DNA of 64,000 nt, taken from Fibrobacter succinogenes (lineage in GTDB: Bacteria; Fibrobacterota; Fibrobacteria; Fibrobacterales; Fibrobacteraceae). Made by a program: the position numbers and the translations under genes. Under the pieces are notes generated by a model. The model was given only the letters and a program-made list of their open reading frames with translations. It was not told the origin of the DNA and ran no database searches. Within the stretch, counting starts at the first letter, position 1; every line of letters begins with the position of its first letter. Location: assembly GCA_902762305.1 (NCBI GenBank), contig CACWNW010000008.1, forward strand, positions 1 to 64,000, written 5' to 3'. This document shows positions 42,753 through 51,135 of this stretch, piece after piece.

Positions 42753-44582
42753 ATGCCGATATTGTCTGCACAGAACATCTCCCTGCGGTTTAGCGGTCCT
42801 CCGCTTTTGGACAACGCCTCGTTCGATATCGAGGCGGGTGACCGCATTTGCCTTGTAGGCCGTAACGGCGAAGGCAAGAGCACGCTGCTCAAGATAATCC
42901 AGGGAACGATGGGCATGGACAGCGGCGATATCGTGAAGCGCACTGGCCTGAAGGTTTCCCGCATGGTGCAGGAAATCCCCGCCCACATGGAAGGCACGGT
43001 GCGCGACGTGGTGATGGGCGGCATTGCGCAGGACGGCCACCACGATGCCCACGCCGAGGCTATCCTCGGCAAGACGGGCATCGCGGCCGACGCTTTGTTC
43101 GACGGGCTTTCCGGCGGGCAGAAGCGTCGCGTGCTGTTCGCACGGGCCGTCGCCGAGAACCCGGACTTGCTCCTGCTCGATGAGCCTACGAACCACCTGG
43201 ATATTCCCGCCATCCAGTGGCTGGAAGGCATCGTTTCGCGTTTGGAATGTGCGGTGCTTTTCGTGAGTCACGACCGCGCCTTCGTGCGGCGCGTGGCGAC
43301 CCGCATTTTCGAGCTCGACCGCGGGCGTGTACGCACGTGGAATTTCCCGTACGACAAGTTCGTGCAGTTCAGGGACCAGGCCCTCGCCGAAGAAGAGAAG
43401 GCCAACAAGCTTTTTGACAAGCGCCTCGCCGAAGAGGAAGTCTGGATACGCAAGGGAATCCAGGCGCGCCGTACCCGCAACGAGGGGCGCGTGCGTGCGC
43501 TCATCAAGATGCGGCAGGAACGTGCGGAAAGGCGCACGCGGACCGGATCGGTGAACATGCAGATTACCGAAGCCGAACGATCCGGTCGCCTCGTAGCCCG
43601 CCTCACCGATGTGAGCTTTGCCTACGAGGGCGCCCCGCTGATATCGCATTTCAGTACCGAAGTCTCCCGCGGGGACCGCATCGGCATCGTGGGCCCGAAC
43701 GGCTCCGGCAAGACGACGCTGCTCAAGCTTATCCTCGGCGAAATCCAGCCCGACGAGGGCGACATCCGCCTGGGGACGAACCTGCAGATTGCCTACTTCG
43801 ACCAGATGCGCACCCGCCTGCGCGAAGACAAGAGCCTCGTGGAGAACGTGGGCGACGGGCAGGCCTACATCACCCTCAACGGCGTGCGTCGCCACGTGCT
43901 GAGCTACCTGCAAGATTTCCTCTTTTCGGCGGAACGCGCCCGCGGGCCTATCAGCGCCTTGAGCGGTGGCGAACGCAACCGCCTGCTGCTCGCCTGCCTG
44001 TTCAGCCATCCGAGTAACGTGCTCGTGCTCGACGAGCCCACGAACGACCTGGACATGGAGACGCTCGACCTCCTGGCGGAACTCCTGGCCGATTACAACG
44101 GCACGGTTATCGTCGTAAGCCACGATAGAGCCTTCCTGGATTCCGTCGCTACGGGCATTTTTGCCATAGAAGACGGCGGAAACGTGTTCGAGGCCGTTGG
44201 CGGGTACACAGATTACGAAAATAATCGCAAAATTCGCGAAAAAGAAGCGGCCAATGCTGCAAGAATTGCCGAAGAAAGGGCTGATTCGCGTGTTTCTGGT
44301 GCTGCTCAGGCTCAGAACTTCGCGAAAAATGCACAAAACCAGCCGAATTTGGCGAAAAAGAAGAAGCGTAGCTACAACGAAGAACGCGAATATGCCGCAC
44401 TTCCCGAAAAAATTGAGAAGCTTGAGGCTGAAATTGCCGATTTTCAGGCAGAATTGGCCAAGCCGGAAGTCTATACTGATGCAAAACGCATAGTCGAATT
44501 GCAGAAAGAGCTGGCCGACCGCGAGTCGGAACTGGAAAAAGCCTACGAAAGGTTCGGGGAACTCGACTCCCTGGGTGGATAA
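42753..44582 (+). CDS. ABC-F family ATPase, Uup-like
   Basis: 609 residues, two ABC domains and no membrane helix. Domain 1: Walker A GRNGEGKST, signature LSGGQKRR, Walker B LLLDEPTNHLD. Domain 2: GPNGSGKTT, LSGGERNR, LVLDEPTNDLD. The C-terminal part (about 490-609), after a Ala/Asn/Gln-rich linker, is a coiled coil with REYAALPEKIEKLEAEI, typical of Uup, which acts in DNA/ribosome-related housekeeping. ATG at 42753 is used; GTG at 42747 is equally open. TAAATT lies nine nt upstream. Codons in the last 350 bp are more A-rich than in the rest. Confidence 0.92.
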   Translation: MPILSAQNISLRFSGPPLLDNASFDIEAGDRICLVGRNGEGKSTLLKIIQGTMGMDSGDIVKRTGLKVSRMVQEIPAHMEGTVRDVVMGGIAQDGHHDAHAEAILGKTGIAADALFDGLSGGQKRRVLFARAVAENPDLLLLDEPTNHLDIPAIQWLEGIVSRLECAVLFVSHDRAFVRRVATRIFELDRGRVRTWNFPYDKFVQFRDQALAEEEKANKLFDKRLAEEEVWIRKGIQARRTRNEGRVRALIKMRQERAERRTRTGSVNMQITEAERSGRLVARLTDVSFAYEGAPLISHFSTEVSRGDRIGIVGPNGSGKTTLLKLILGEIQPDEGDIRLGTNLQIAYFDQMRTRLREDKSLVENVGDGQAYITLNGVRRHVLSYLQDFLFSAERARGPISALSGGERNRLLLACLFSHPSNVLVLDEPTNDLDMETLDLLAELLADYNGTVIVVSHDRAFLDSVATGIFAIEDGGNVFEAVGGYTDYENNRKIREKEAANAARIAEERADSRVSGAAQAQNFAKNAQNQPNLAKKKKRSYNEEREYAALPEKIEKLEAEIADFQAELAKPEVYTDAKRIVELQKELADRESELEKAYERFGELDSLGG

Positions 44583-44683
44583 TATATCCAAAAAATTTGG
44601 GCGGGGGTACTTGTGCGCTGGCTCACATTATATTATTTTCTTACTATAAGGATATCCAATTGGAAATTGAAAGGGGGAATGTA

Positions 44684-47386
44684 ATGAACGCAAAACTTTC
44701 TATTATTGCCCTGGCCCTTTTGGGCGGTGTCGTTATGGCAGCTCCGGAACTCGTGTGGAGCATTACCGAGGGTAATGGCAAGACAATTCATCCTTACGGG
44801 AAGTGGTATACCTACACTTATTCCGAAACAGGAAATGCTGCATCTGCGACTATTGAAAAGACGGCGACCGCCAATGTGATTACGGCGTCGGTAGGCAGGA
44901 CTATATCCTCTTCCGCTGGCGCTGGCTTCGGATGGGGCGCCAAGCAGGACAGCATCAAGGACTTGAGCGCTTACGAGGGCGTGTGCCTCACCTATGCTGC
45001 CGATGCGGCTTTCCGCCTCGACTTCAAGCAGACGACAGTCAAGGACGGCAACTATAACGGATATGACGTGCCGGCGCAGGCTTCCATCGATACCCTCTAC
45101 ATTCCGTTCTCCAAGTTTGCGCAGGAAAAAGGCTGGGGCATGACAAGGGCGCTTGACCTCACGAAGCAGACGGGTGTCCAGTTCAGCTACAAGCAGTCGT
45201 TCGTCGAAACCGAAGGCGTCCTTACGAATACCATAAAGATTGCCGCAATCCATTTCGGCAGTTCGTGCGGTAACCATGCGCCGAACCTGAAGACCGGCGT
45301 GACGAGTCCCGGTTCCAAGACGCTCTACGAAGGCGATACTCTCGTGGTTGGCTTCAAGGATATCTTCGAGGATGCCGATGGCGACTACCTGAACATCACG
45401 ATGTCGATGGCCGCCGACGCCCCCGTTGTGGACCTCAAGGGCGCGAAGAGCTATTCCATGAGCGATGTCGCGTGGCTCAAGAGCAAGCCGAATCCGGCTG
45501 CCGGTACTTCTGCGACGGTTTCCTTCCTGGCGGTTGATCCTTCGGGCGCATCCGTGAAGTATACGCTCAAGATTTCGCTTGTTGACACGGATAACGATCC
45601 GGTTGCCGTTGAGGACAGCTATACGATGGACGAAGACACCAAGCTGACGGTTTCTGCCGCGAAGGGTGTGCTCCGCAACGACTACGATGACGACGATGAT
45701 CCGGAGAATCCGACGATTACGGCTACGTTGGACAGCACGACGAATCATGGCGTCCTCGTCTTCAGCGGAAGCGGCTTTACCTACACTCCCGAGGCGAACT
45801 TCCATGGCGAGGATCATTTCTCCTACCATGTGACCGATGGCGACGGCAATATGAGCCAGATGGCGAGAGTCACCATCACGGTGAACAACGTAGAAGACCC
45901 CGCGACGTTCACTATCAATCATCCCTTCTTCCATGTCGGCTCTCTCGAAGAGGATCCCATTAATTTCGAGGATGGCGTCAAGGTTGCCGAAGATTTCGCC
46001 GACTTCGACATCTTTATCCCGGACGAGAATATCGAAATCGAAGACCCCGATGTGCTGACGTCCAGCTTCCCGCTCCATGCCATATGCGTGAAGGGCCTGG
46101 TCGAAGTGGCTTATACGAAGCTTTCCGGCAATTATGTCATTTCCGTGACTGCCGTGCCCAACGCGAATGGCAAGGATGTCATCAAACTGTTCATGATTGA
46201 CGGCAAGGATACCCTGGGTATCTCCATACCCATCGAGGTGACTCCCGTTGCCGACAAGCCGGTCGCCAAGAATGATGCATACAATGTGGGGGAGAATACT
46301 GTGAATTCGATTACGGCCAAGCAGGGCGTGCTTGCCAACGATTTCAACCCTGACCGCGAATCTGTACTGAAGGCCTACCTCTTCGAAGACGCGGACCATG
46401 GCAAGGTCAAACTTGCGACCGATGGTTCGTTTACCTACGAAGTCGGTGATTTCGAAGGCGAAGACATCTTTACCTACTTCATTGTCAATGCCGAAGGCGA
46501 TACCTCGGAAGTCGCCGCCGTAACCCTTACCGTGGAATACAGGAACCGCGCGCCCGTCGTCCTTGCCGGTGTGGCGGATACCGCAGGCGCCCGCCTCGCT
46601 TCCCTGAAGGAAGACTTCGCGTCATCCATCGTGTTCAAGGCATCCGAAGTGAAGGGCTGGTTCGAGGACCCCGAAGGCGATGCGATTTCCTTCAGCGCGG
46701 CCAATGCGGACAGTTTGCTGAATGTCGTGGGCAATACCGCAGGCTCCATTACGATTAAGTCGGTAAAGAATGCCTGCGGAGAAACTACGCTCGATGTGAT
46801 TGCGACCGATGCTCTGAACAATTCGACAAAGCTGAGCCTCCCGGTCTCGATTGCTTGCGTGAACGATTCTCCTGTCCGCCTTGGCAAGTCTGTCGATACG
46901 GTCTATGTTCCGGCCAAGGGCTGGCGCAAGACCTTCTACGTGTTCGACTACTTCGACGATCCGGATGATACCGTGTTGACTATGAAGTTGACCCAGGCAG
47001 ACAAGGATAAACTTATCGATGCCAGTATCGAGGGCGATAGCCTCATCACGAAGCTTGTCGATGAATCCCGCTCCTTGCAGAAGAAGGTCCCGTACACGAT
47101 TAAGGTCAATGTGGCTGATGCTGCAGGCTTGACGGGCGTTCCGAAAACGTTCGTGTTCATGGCAGATGAGAGCGAGGCTATTCCGCAAGTCGCTTCTGCT
47201 TCCAAGATGGGCTGGCAGGGCGCCATCCGCGCCGAACAGGGCGTGGCCGCCATCTTCGACATGCAGGGCCGCATGATGTGGAAGCACGGGCTCCCGGTGA
47301 GCGAAGCGCAGGTGCGTAATGCTTCCGCGAAGGTGCAGGGCCGCAAGGTGCTGATGGTGAACAAGCAGACTTGGACGATTAAGTGA
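44684..47386 (+). CDS. Secreted cadherin-like repeat protein with N-terminal binding-type domain
   Basis: 900 residues. The signal peptide (MNAKLSIIALALLGGVVMAA) is followed by an N-terminal domain of about 180 residues (WSITEG.GKTIHPYGKWYTYT; LDFKQTTV...VPAQASIDTLYIPFSKF) that resembles a carbohydrate-binding beta-sandwich. A run of Ig/cadherin-type repeats follows; two have the clear cadherin-like pattern DSYTMDEDTKLTV...KGVLRNDYDDD...HG.....G.FTYTP...HGEDHFSYHVTDGDGN. The C-terminal module carries AIFDMQGRMMWKHGLPVSEA...RKVLMVNKQTWTIK. Probably a surface adhesin or glycan binder. GGGGGA precedes the ATG. Confidence 0.8.
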   Translation: MNAKLSIIALALLGGVVMAAPELVWSITEGNGKTIHPYGKWYTYTYSETGNAASATIEKTATANVITASVGRTISSSAGAGFGWGAKQDSIKDLSAYEGVCLTYAADAAFRLDFKQTTVKDGNYNGYDVPAQASIDTLYIPFSKFAQEKGWGMTRALDLTKQTGVQFSYKQSFVETEGVLTNTIKIAAIHFGSSCGNHAPNLKTGVTSPGSKTLYEGDTLVVGFKDIFEDADGDYLNITMSMAADAPVVDLKGAKSYSMSDVAWLKSKPNPAAGTSATVSFLAVDPSGASVKYTLKISLVDTDNDPVAVEDSYTMDEDTKLTVSAAKGVLRNDYDDDDDPENPTITATLDSTTNHGVLVFSGSGFTYTPEANFHGEDHFSYHVTDGDGNMSQMARVTITVNNVEDPATFTINHPFFHVGSLEEDPINFEDGVKVAEDFADFDIFIPDENIEIEDPDVLTSSFPLHAICVKGLVEVAYTKLSGNYVISVTAVPNANGKDVIKLFMIDGKDTLGISIPIEVTPVADKPVAKNDAYNVGENTVNSITAKQGVLANDFNPDRESVLKAYLFEDADHGKVKLATDGSFTYEVGDFEGEDIFTYFIVNAEGDTSEVAAVTLTVEYRNRAPVVLAGVADTAGARLASLKEDFASSIVFKASEVKGWFEDPEGDAISFSAANADSLLNVVGNTAGSITIKSVKNACGETTLDVIATDALNNSTKLSLPVSIACVNDSPVRLGKSVDTVYVPAKGWRKTFYVFDYFDDPDDTVLTMKLTQADKDKLIDASIEGDSLITKLVDESRSLQKKVPYTIKVNVADAAGLTGVPKTFVFMADESEAIPQVASASKMGWQGAIRAEQGVAAIFDMQGRMMWKHGLPVSEAQVRNASAKVQGRKVLMVNKQTWTIK

Positions 47387-47397
47387 CACGTTCACGT

Positions 47398-47582
47398 GTC
47401 ATCCTGAGGCGCGCACAACATCGTCATCCTGAGGCGCAAAGCGCCGATATACAAGACTAGGGACTTTAGTCCCTTAGTCGCGTTAGGTTCGAAGGAGCAG
47501 GATCCAGACCATAAGTAATGGATATGAAAAGAGGCTCCGCTAAGCGGAGCCTTTTCTGTATTAATTCGGGACTGGATCCTTC
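47398..47582. repeat. TCATCCTGAG...GGATCCAG dispersed repeat and palindromes
   Basis: TCATCCTGAGGCGC occurs twice (47399 and 47424), the second continuing AAAGCGCCG as in the copy at 23237-23280. CGAAGGAGCAGGATCCAG closes at 47507, and an inverted CTGGATCCTTC starts at 47572. Between them lie the palindrome CTAGGGACT/AGTCCCTTAG (about 47457-47476) and the terminator at 47533. The whole 306-bp gap between convergent genes is free of ORFs. Confidence 0.6.
47533..47556. terminator. Bidirectional terminator hairpin
   Basis: GGCTCCGC/GCGGAGCC perfect 8-bp stem with a 3-nt loop, flanked by AAAAGA on the left and TTTTCT on the right. It can serve both the cadherin-like gene and ackA. Confidence 0.75.
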
Positions 47583-47594
47583 ACGGCCTTTTCA

Positions 47595-47685
47595 GACCGT
47601 TCGCGCTAGAATCTGCAAAACAAGTGCAGGGCTGGCGCTCACTCTCGCAACCGCCCCAGCTTAACGCATGGGGCTTGTTGCTCAC
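47595..47685 (+). repeat. Copy F of the nested-stem intergenic repeat
   Basis: 91 bp. Head GACCGTTCGCGCTA identical to copy B, then GGCGCTCACTCTCGC. Outer stem GCAAC/GTTGC, inner stem GCCCCA/TGGGGC, end GCTCAC. It lies 9 bp beyond the ackA stop, between convergent genes. Confidence 0.85.
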
Positions 47686-47693
47686 GGTTGCTG

Positions 47694-48866
47694 CTATTTC
47701 ACCAAAGCTTCAGTATCCAGCGCGATGAGGAGTTCCTCGTTCGTCGCGACGACCATCGCGGTCGGCGTGCCGTCCTTGCTGATGATGTGGCCGGAGTTCT
47801 TGCCGTTGTCCTCGTTGCGGGCGTCGTCAATCTGGTAGCCGAGCAGGGCGAGGTTTTCCATCACGGTCTTGCGGACCACGCGGCTGTTTTCGCCGATACC
47901 GCCGGTGAAAACGAGCGCGTCAATACGCGGGAGAGCCATGGCGATGCCGCCGATTTCGCGGGTCAGCTTGTAGCAGAAGGTCTCGAGAGCAATCTGTGCG
48001 CCGAGGTGGCCTTCGCTTGCGGCCTGCGTCAGGGTGCGCATGTCGTTAGAGAGTCCGGAGAGTCCGAGCAGGCCGGATTCCTTGTTCACGAGCTTGTCGA
48101 GGCGGTCGATATCGTAGCCGTACTTCTTGCTGATGAAGAAGAGGATTGCCGGGTCGAGGCTGCCGGAGCGGGTGCCCATGATAAGACCGTCGAGCGGGGT
48201 GAAACCCATGGTGGTGTCGGCGCACTTGCCGTTCAAAATAGCGGAGCAGCTGGAGCCGTTACCGAGGTGGGCGGTGATGAAGCAGCAATCTTCCGGCTTC
48301 TTGCCCAAGATCTTGGCGGCTTCTGCAGTCACGAAGCGGTGGCTGGTGCCGTGGAAACCGTAACGGCGGATGGCGTCGTTCTCATAGAACTTGTACGGAA
48401 TGCCGTAGAGGAATGCCTTGCGGGGCATTGTCTGGTGGAACGCGGTGTCGAACACGGCCACCTGCGGGAGCTTCGGGAAGAACTTGGTGGCGCATTCCAT
48501 GCCGGTCGCGTGTGCGGGTTCGTGCAGCGGGGCGAACAGCGTGATGCTGCGGATGTAGTCGATGACTTCCTGCGAGACTTTTTCGCTCTTGATGTACTTG
48601 CCGCCGTGCACCACGCGGTGTCCGATGGCTTCGATGGAGTCGATGAGCTTTTGCTCGTTAAGGAACTTCTGGACTTCGGCGACGGCTTCGGCGTGCGTGG
48701 GGCAGTCAAAGTTGAAGTCGATGTTGCCTTCGGGGCCCTTGGCCTTCACGTGGCCGTTCACGCCGATGTTCTCGACGAGGCCGCTAGAGATGGATTCCTT
48801 GGTCTGGGTATCGATGACGGCAAACTTCACGGAGGAACTGCCGCAGTTTAGGACTAGTACGCGCAT
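47694..48866 (-). CDS. ackA: Acetate kinase
   Basis: 390 residues, ASKHA fold; converts acetyl-phosphate + ADP to acetate + ATP in fermentation. The N-terminus VLVLNCGSSSVKF matches the family signature, with GHRVVHGG, VAVFDTAFHQTMP, RRYGFHGTSH, ITAHLGNGSS and the late VFTGGIGENS. All catalytic blocks are present. No pta neighbour is visible here. No Shine-Dalgarno before the ATG; TATAAT about 38 nt upstream may be the -10. The cell would excrete acetate, as Fibrobacter does along with succinate. Confidence 0.96.
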   Translation of the reverse strand: MRVLVLNCGSSSVKFAVIDTQTKESISSGLVENIGVNGHVKAKGPEGNIDFNFDCPTHAEAVAEVQKFLNEQKLIDSIEAIGHRVVHGGKYIKSEKVSQEVIDYIRSITLFAPLHEPAHATGMECATKFFPKLPQVAVFDTAFHQTMPRKAFLYGIPYKFYENDAIRRYGFHGTSHRFVTAEAAKILGKKPEDCCFITAHLGNGSSCSAILNGKCADTTMGFTPLDGLIMGTRSGSLDPAILFFISKKYGYDIDRLDKLVNKESGLLGLSGLSNDMRTLTQAASEGHLGAQIALETFCYKLTREIGGIAMALPRIDALVFTGGIGENSRVVRKTVMENLALLGYQIDDARNEDNGKNSGHIISKDGTPTAMVVATNEELLIALDTEALVK

Positions 48867-48997
48867 AATTGTATTTGATGGTTGATGGTTTACGTCGAGA
48901 ATTATAGCATTTTGAGGGGAGTCTGGCTATAAAATGTACTCGGGCGTCTGCGCCGAGCGTATGCCGAATTTCGTTATTTTTTCTAAATTCACAGCCA

Positions 48998-49528
48998 ATG
49001 CTGAAGAAGATTGCAGATTTCGATAGCCGCGTGACGGCGTATTGGACAACCAGGCGTTTCTCGGCCAGGACTAACCGCTGGCTCCGTTTCTACGTGCGCC
49101 TGGGCGACGGCTATATCTGGGTCCTCTTCGCGCTGTTCCTGTTCTGGAAGGAAGGCTGGGACAATTTCCTCCCGATCCTTTGGCACGCGCTCACCGCCCT
49201 TGCGGTAAGCCTCGTCGGGTATTGGGTGATAAAGCTTTGCGTCAAGCGCGCCCGCCCGTTCGATACCAATCCGTCGATCGAGGCCGGAGTTCCGCCGCTC
49301 GACAAGTACAGTTTCCCTTCGGGCCATACGATGAACAACCTGGCTGTCGCATCGGCGGTGTTCTTCAGCGCCCCGCAGTACGGCTGGGTGATGGTCCTGC
49401 TGCCGCTCACGTGGGGGCTCCTGCGTGTGTACTTCGGCGTCCACTGGCTTACGGATGTGCTCTGCGGATTCCTGTTCGGCGTGCTGAGCTTCTTGATTGG
49501 CCATGGCATCTGGTTCCTGGTCTTCTAG
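48998..49528 (+). CDS. PAP2-family membrane phosphatase
   Basis: 176 residues with about five membrane helices. The three phosphatidic acid phosphatase motifs are seen: KLCVKRARPF, YSFPSGHTMN and RVYFGVHWLTDV, so the catalytic His pair and Arg are intact. Such enzymes dephosphorylate undecaprenyl diphosphate, PgpB substrates or lipid A; choice is open. TAAATT ends 8 nt before the ATG and there is no Shine-Dalgarno, suggesting a leaderless transcript. The next gene starts 14 bp downstream, so the two are probably co-transcribed. Confidence 0.88.
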   Translation: MLKKIADFDSRVTAYWTTRRFSARTNRWLRFYVRLGDGYIWVLFALFLFWKEGWDNFLPILWHALTALAVSLVGYWVIKLCVKRARPFDTNPSIEAGVPPLDKYSFPSGHTMNNLAVASAVFFSAPQYGWVMVLLPLTWGLLRVYFGVHWLTDVLCGFLFGVLSFLIGHGIWFLVF

Positions 49529-49542
49529 CCCGCGGGTTCCCT

Positions 49543-50274
49543 ATGGCTGATTTTGTAAAGGCGGGCGATTTCTTCTTTTCGATCGCACCGGACGAACGTG
49601 TCTTTATGCTGGTGCGCCATGCGGAACGCAGGCATATTACTCCCGACGATCCTGATTTCGGTGCGCATGTGGGCCTTACGGAGCGCGGGCGCGAACAGGC
49701 TTTTGCCTTGGGCAAGGTGATTCCTGCCGAGGGCGACATGGTGTTCTTTTCGAGCCCGGTCGGGCGCTGTGTGGAAACCGCGCAATGTATCGGGAAGGGG
49801 CGTGCCGGTGTTGCCCGTGCCGCCGGGAACGGAGAAGCGGTCTCGGATGTGCCGCGTGTCGAACCGCTCGACTGCCTGGCAGAATACTTTGTTCGAAATT
49901 ACGACGAGTACATGAAGGTGCTGCGTGCCGGATTTTACGAAGGCATTTGCGCATGGCTTGCTGCCGAGACTGCTGGCGATTCGCAAGTTGCATCACGCGT
50001 GTCGCAAGATGCTGGCGCATTCTGCCCGCTGGCCCCGCGTTCCGAAGAAATGCTCGAGATGATGCTTGCGAAGGGAACTGCCCGCTTCAACATTTTCGCG
50101 ACGCACGACGCCTGGGTGGTCCCGTGCCTCACGCACTTCTGCGGCATGCGATTCACGCCCCAGCGCTGGATGAACTACCTTACCGGAATGGCCGTCGTTA
50201 CCGGCCCGGACGGGAAAGTTCCCCGCCGCATCGTCCCCGTGACTGGCCTCGAAACCGGCTGGCTCGAGTTCTAG
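49543..50274 (+). CDS. Histidine phosphatase family protein
   Basis: 243 residues, phosphoglycerate-mutase-like fold. The catalytic motif is FMLVRHAERR (Arg25, His26), then GLTERGREQAFALG and FFSSPVGRCVETAQ, with a second conserved His in FATHDAWVVPCL. It has an insertion of about 60 residues between those parts. There is no signal peptide, so it is cytoplasmic. Substrate unknown (sugar phosphate, phosphoprotein or nucleotide). It follows the PAP2 gene after 14 bp; an earlier open frame upstream belongs to the shadow of that gene. Confidence 0.82.
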   Translation: MADFVKAGDFFFSIAPDERVFMLVRHAERRHITPDDPDFGAHVGLTERGREQAFALGKVIPAEGDMVFFSSPVGRCVETAQCIGKGRAGVARAAGNGEAVSDVPRVEPLDCLAEYFVRNYDEYMKVLRAGFYEGICAWLAAETAGDSQVASRVSQDAGAFCPLAPRSEEMLEMMLAKGTARFNIFATHDAWVVPCLTHFCGMRFTPQRWMNYLTGMAVVTGPDGKVPRRIVPVTGLETGWLEF

Positions 50275-50312
50275 ACGCAGCCCTGTAATAGCTTTTTCCT
50301 ATATTCTTTAGT

Positions 50313-51068
50313 ATGAAACGGATTATTTTTATAGCAGTCGCCTGCGCGGCCATGTTGGCGTCGGCAGCCGAGGACATCAGGATTGTCAAGGTAAACGACA
50401 GCAACTTCGAGAAGGAAGTTCTGCACTCCAAGAAGCCGGTGATTCTGGATATCACTTCCACGAGCTGTCCGCCGTGCCTCATCATGATCCCGACGCTCAT
50501 CGGCATCGCGAAGAACTATCCCGATATCAAGATTGCGACGGTCGGCATCGACGAACCGGGTATCGACAAGATAAAGGCCTCGCTCCCGATTCGCGCGTTC
50601 CCGACATTCTTTATGGTGCGCGACGGCAAGATTATCGACCAGCTGGTGGGCGCCGTGAAGGAGGAGGAACTTCTGGGGGCGCTCAAGTACGCGCCTAGCC
50701 CGCTTGCGAAGGCCGCCAAGCCGAAGAAGGTGAAGAATGCGAGCAAGAGTCTTGTCTGCAAGACTCCCGGGCAGTTCAACGGGCTCAAGAACCTGGTGAC
50801 CATCTCGTTCGTGTTCGGCGATTACGAAATCGAGAACGTGGACATCGTGACGGACGTGTTCGTGCCGCCCGAGATGGAGAACCGTCGCGTGCAGATGATG
50901 GAACACGTGCGCTCGAGCGGGAAGGGCGAGGTGACCCCGACGATGACGGGTTTCCAGATTCATATCGACAACAATTGCAGGTTCATGAAGGCGATGGACA
51001 TGAAGCGCACTTCCACTTACGGCGAGATGCGTGCGGGCCTCGAACTGCAGGGATTCAACTGCCAGTAG
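50313..51068 (+). CDS. Periplasmic thioredoxin-like protein
   Basis: 251 residues. Signal peptide (MKRIIFIAVACAAMLASAA), then a thioredoxin fold (about 22-130) with the redox motif SCPPCL (Cys52, Cys55), cis-Pro region RAFPTFFM and GAVKEEEL. CPPC differs from the standard CGPC, so the redox potential is probably shifted. A C-terminal region (about 155-251) with three more Cys is not recognised. A role in disulfide handling of exported enzymes is plausible, since many Cys-rich secreted proteins are encoded here. TATATT ends 7 nt before the ATG, no Shine-Dalgarno. Confidence 0.82.
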   Translation: MKRIIFIAVACAAMLASAAEDIRIVKVNDSNFEKEVLHSKKPVILDITSTSCPPCLIMIPTLIGIAKNYPDIKIATVGIDEPGIDKIKASLPIRAFPTFFMVRDGKIIDQLVGAVKEEELLGALKYAPSPLAKAAKPKKVKNASKSLVCKTPGQFNGLKNLVTISFVFGDYEIENVDIVTDVFVPPEMENRRVQMMEHVRSSGKGEVTPTMTGFQIHIDNNCRFMKAMDMKRTSTYGEMRAGLELQGFNCQ

Positions 51069-51135
51069 TAGCTTTTGGAATGGGCGGGTCCTGCAAAAAA
51101 ATGCATTGCCCGCCAAAATAATATACATTACGGGT

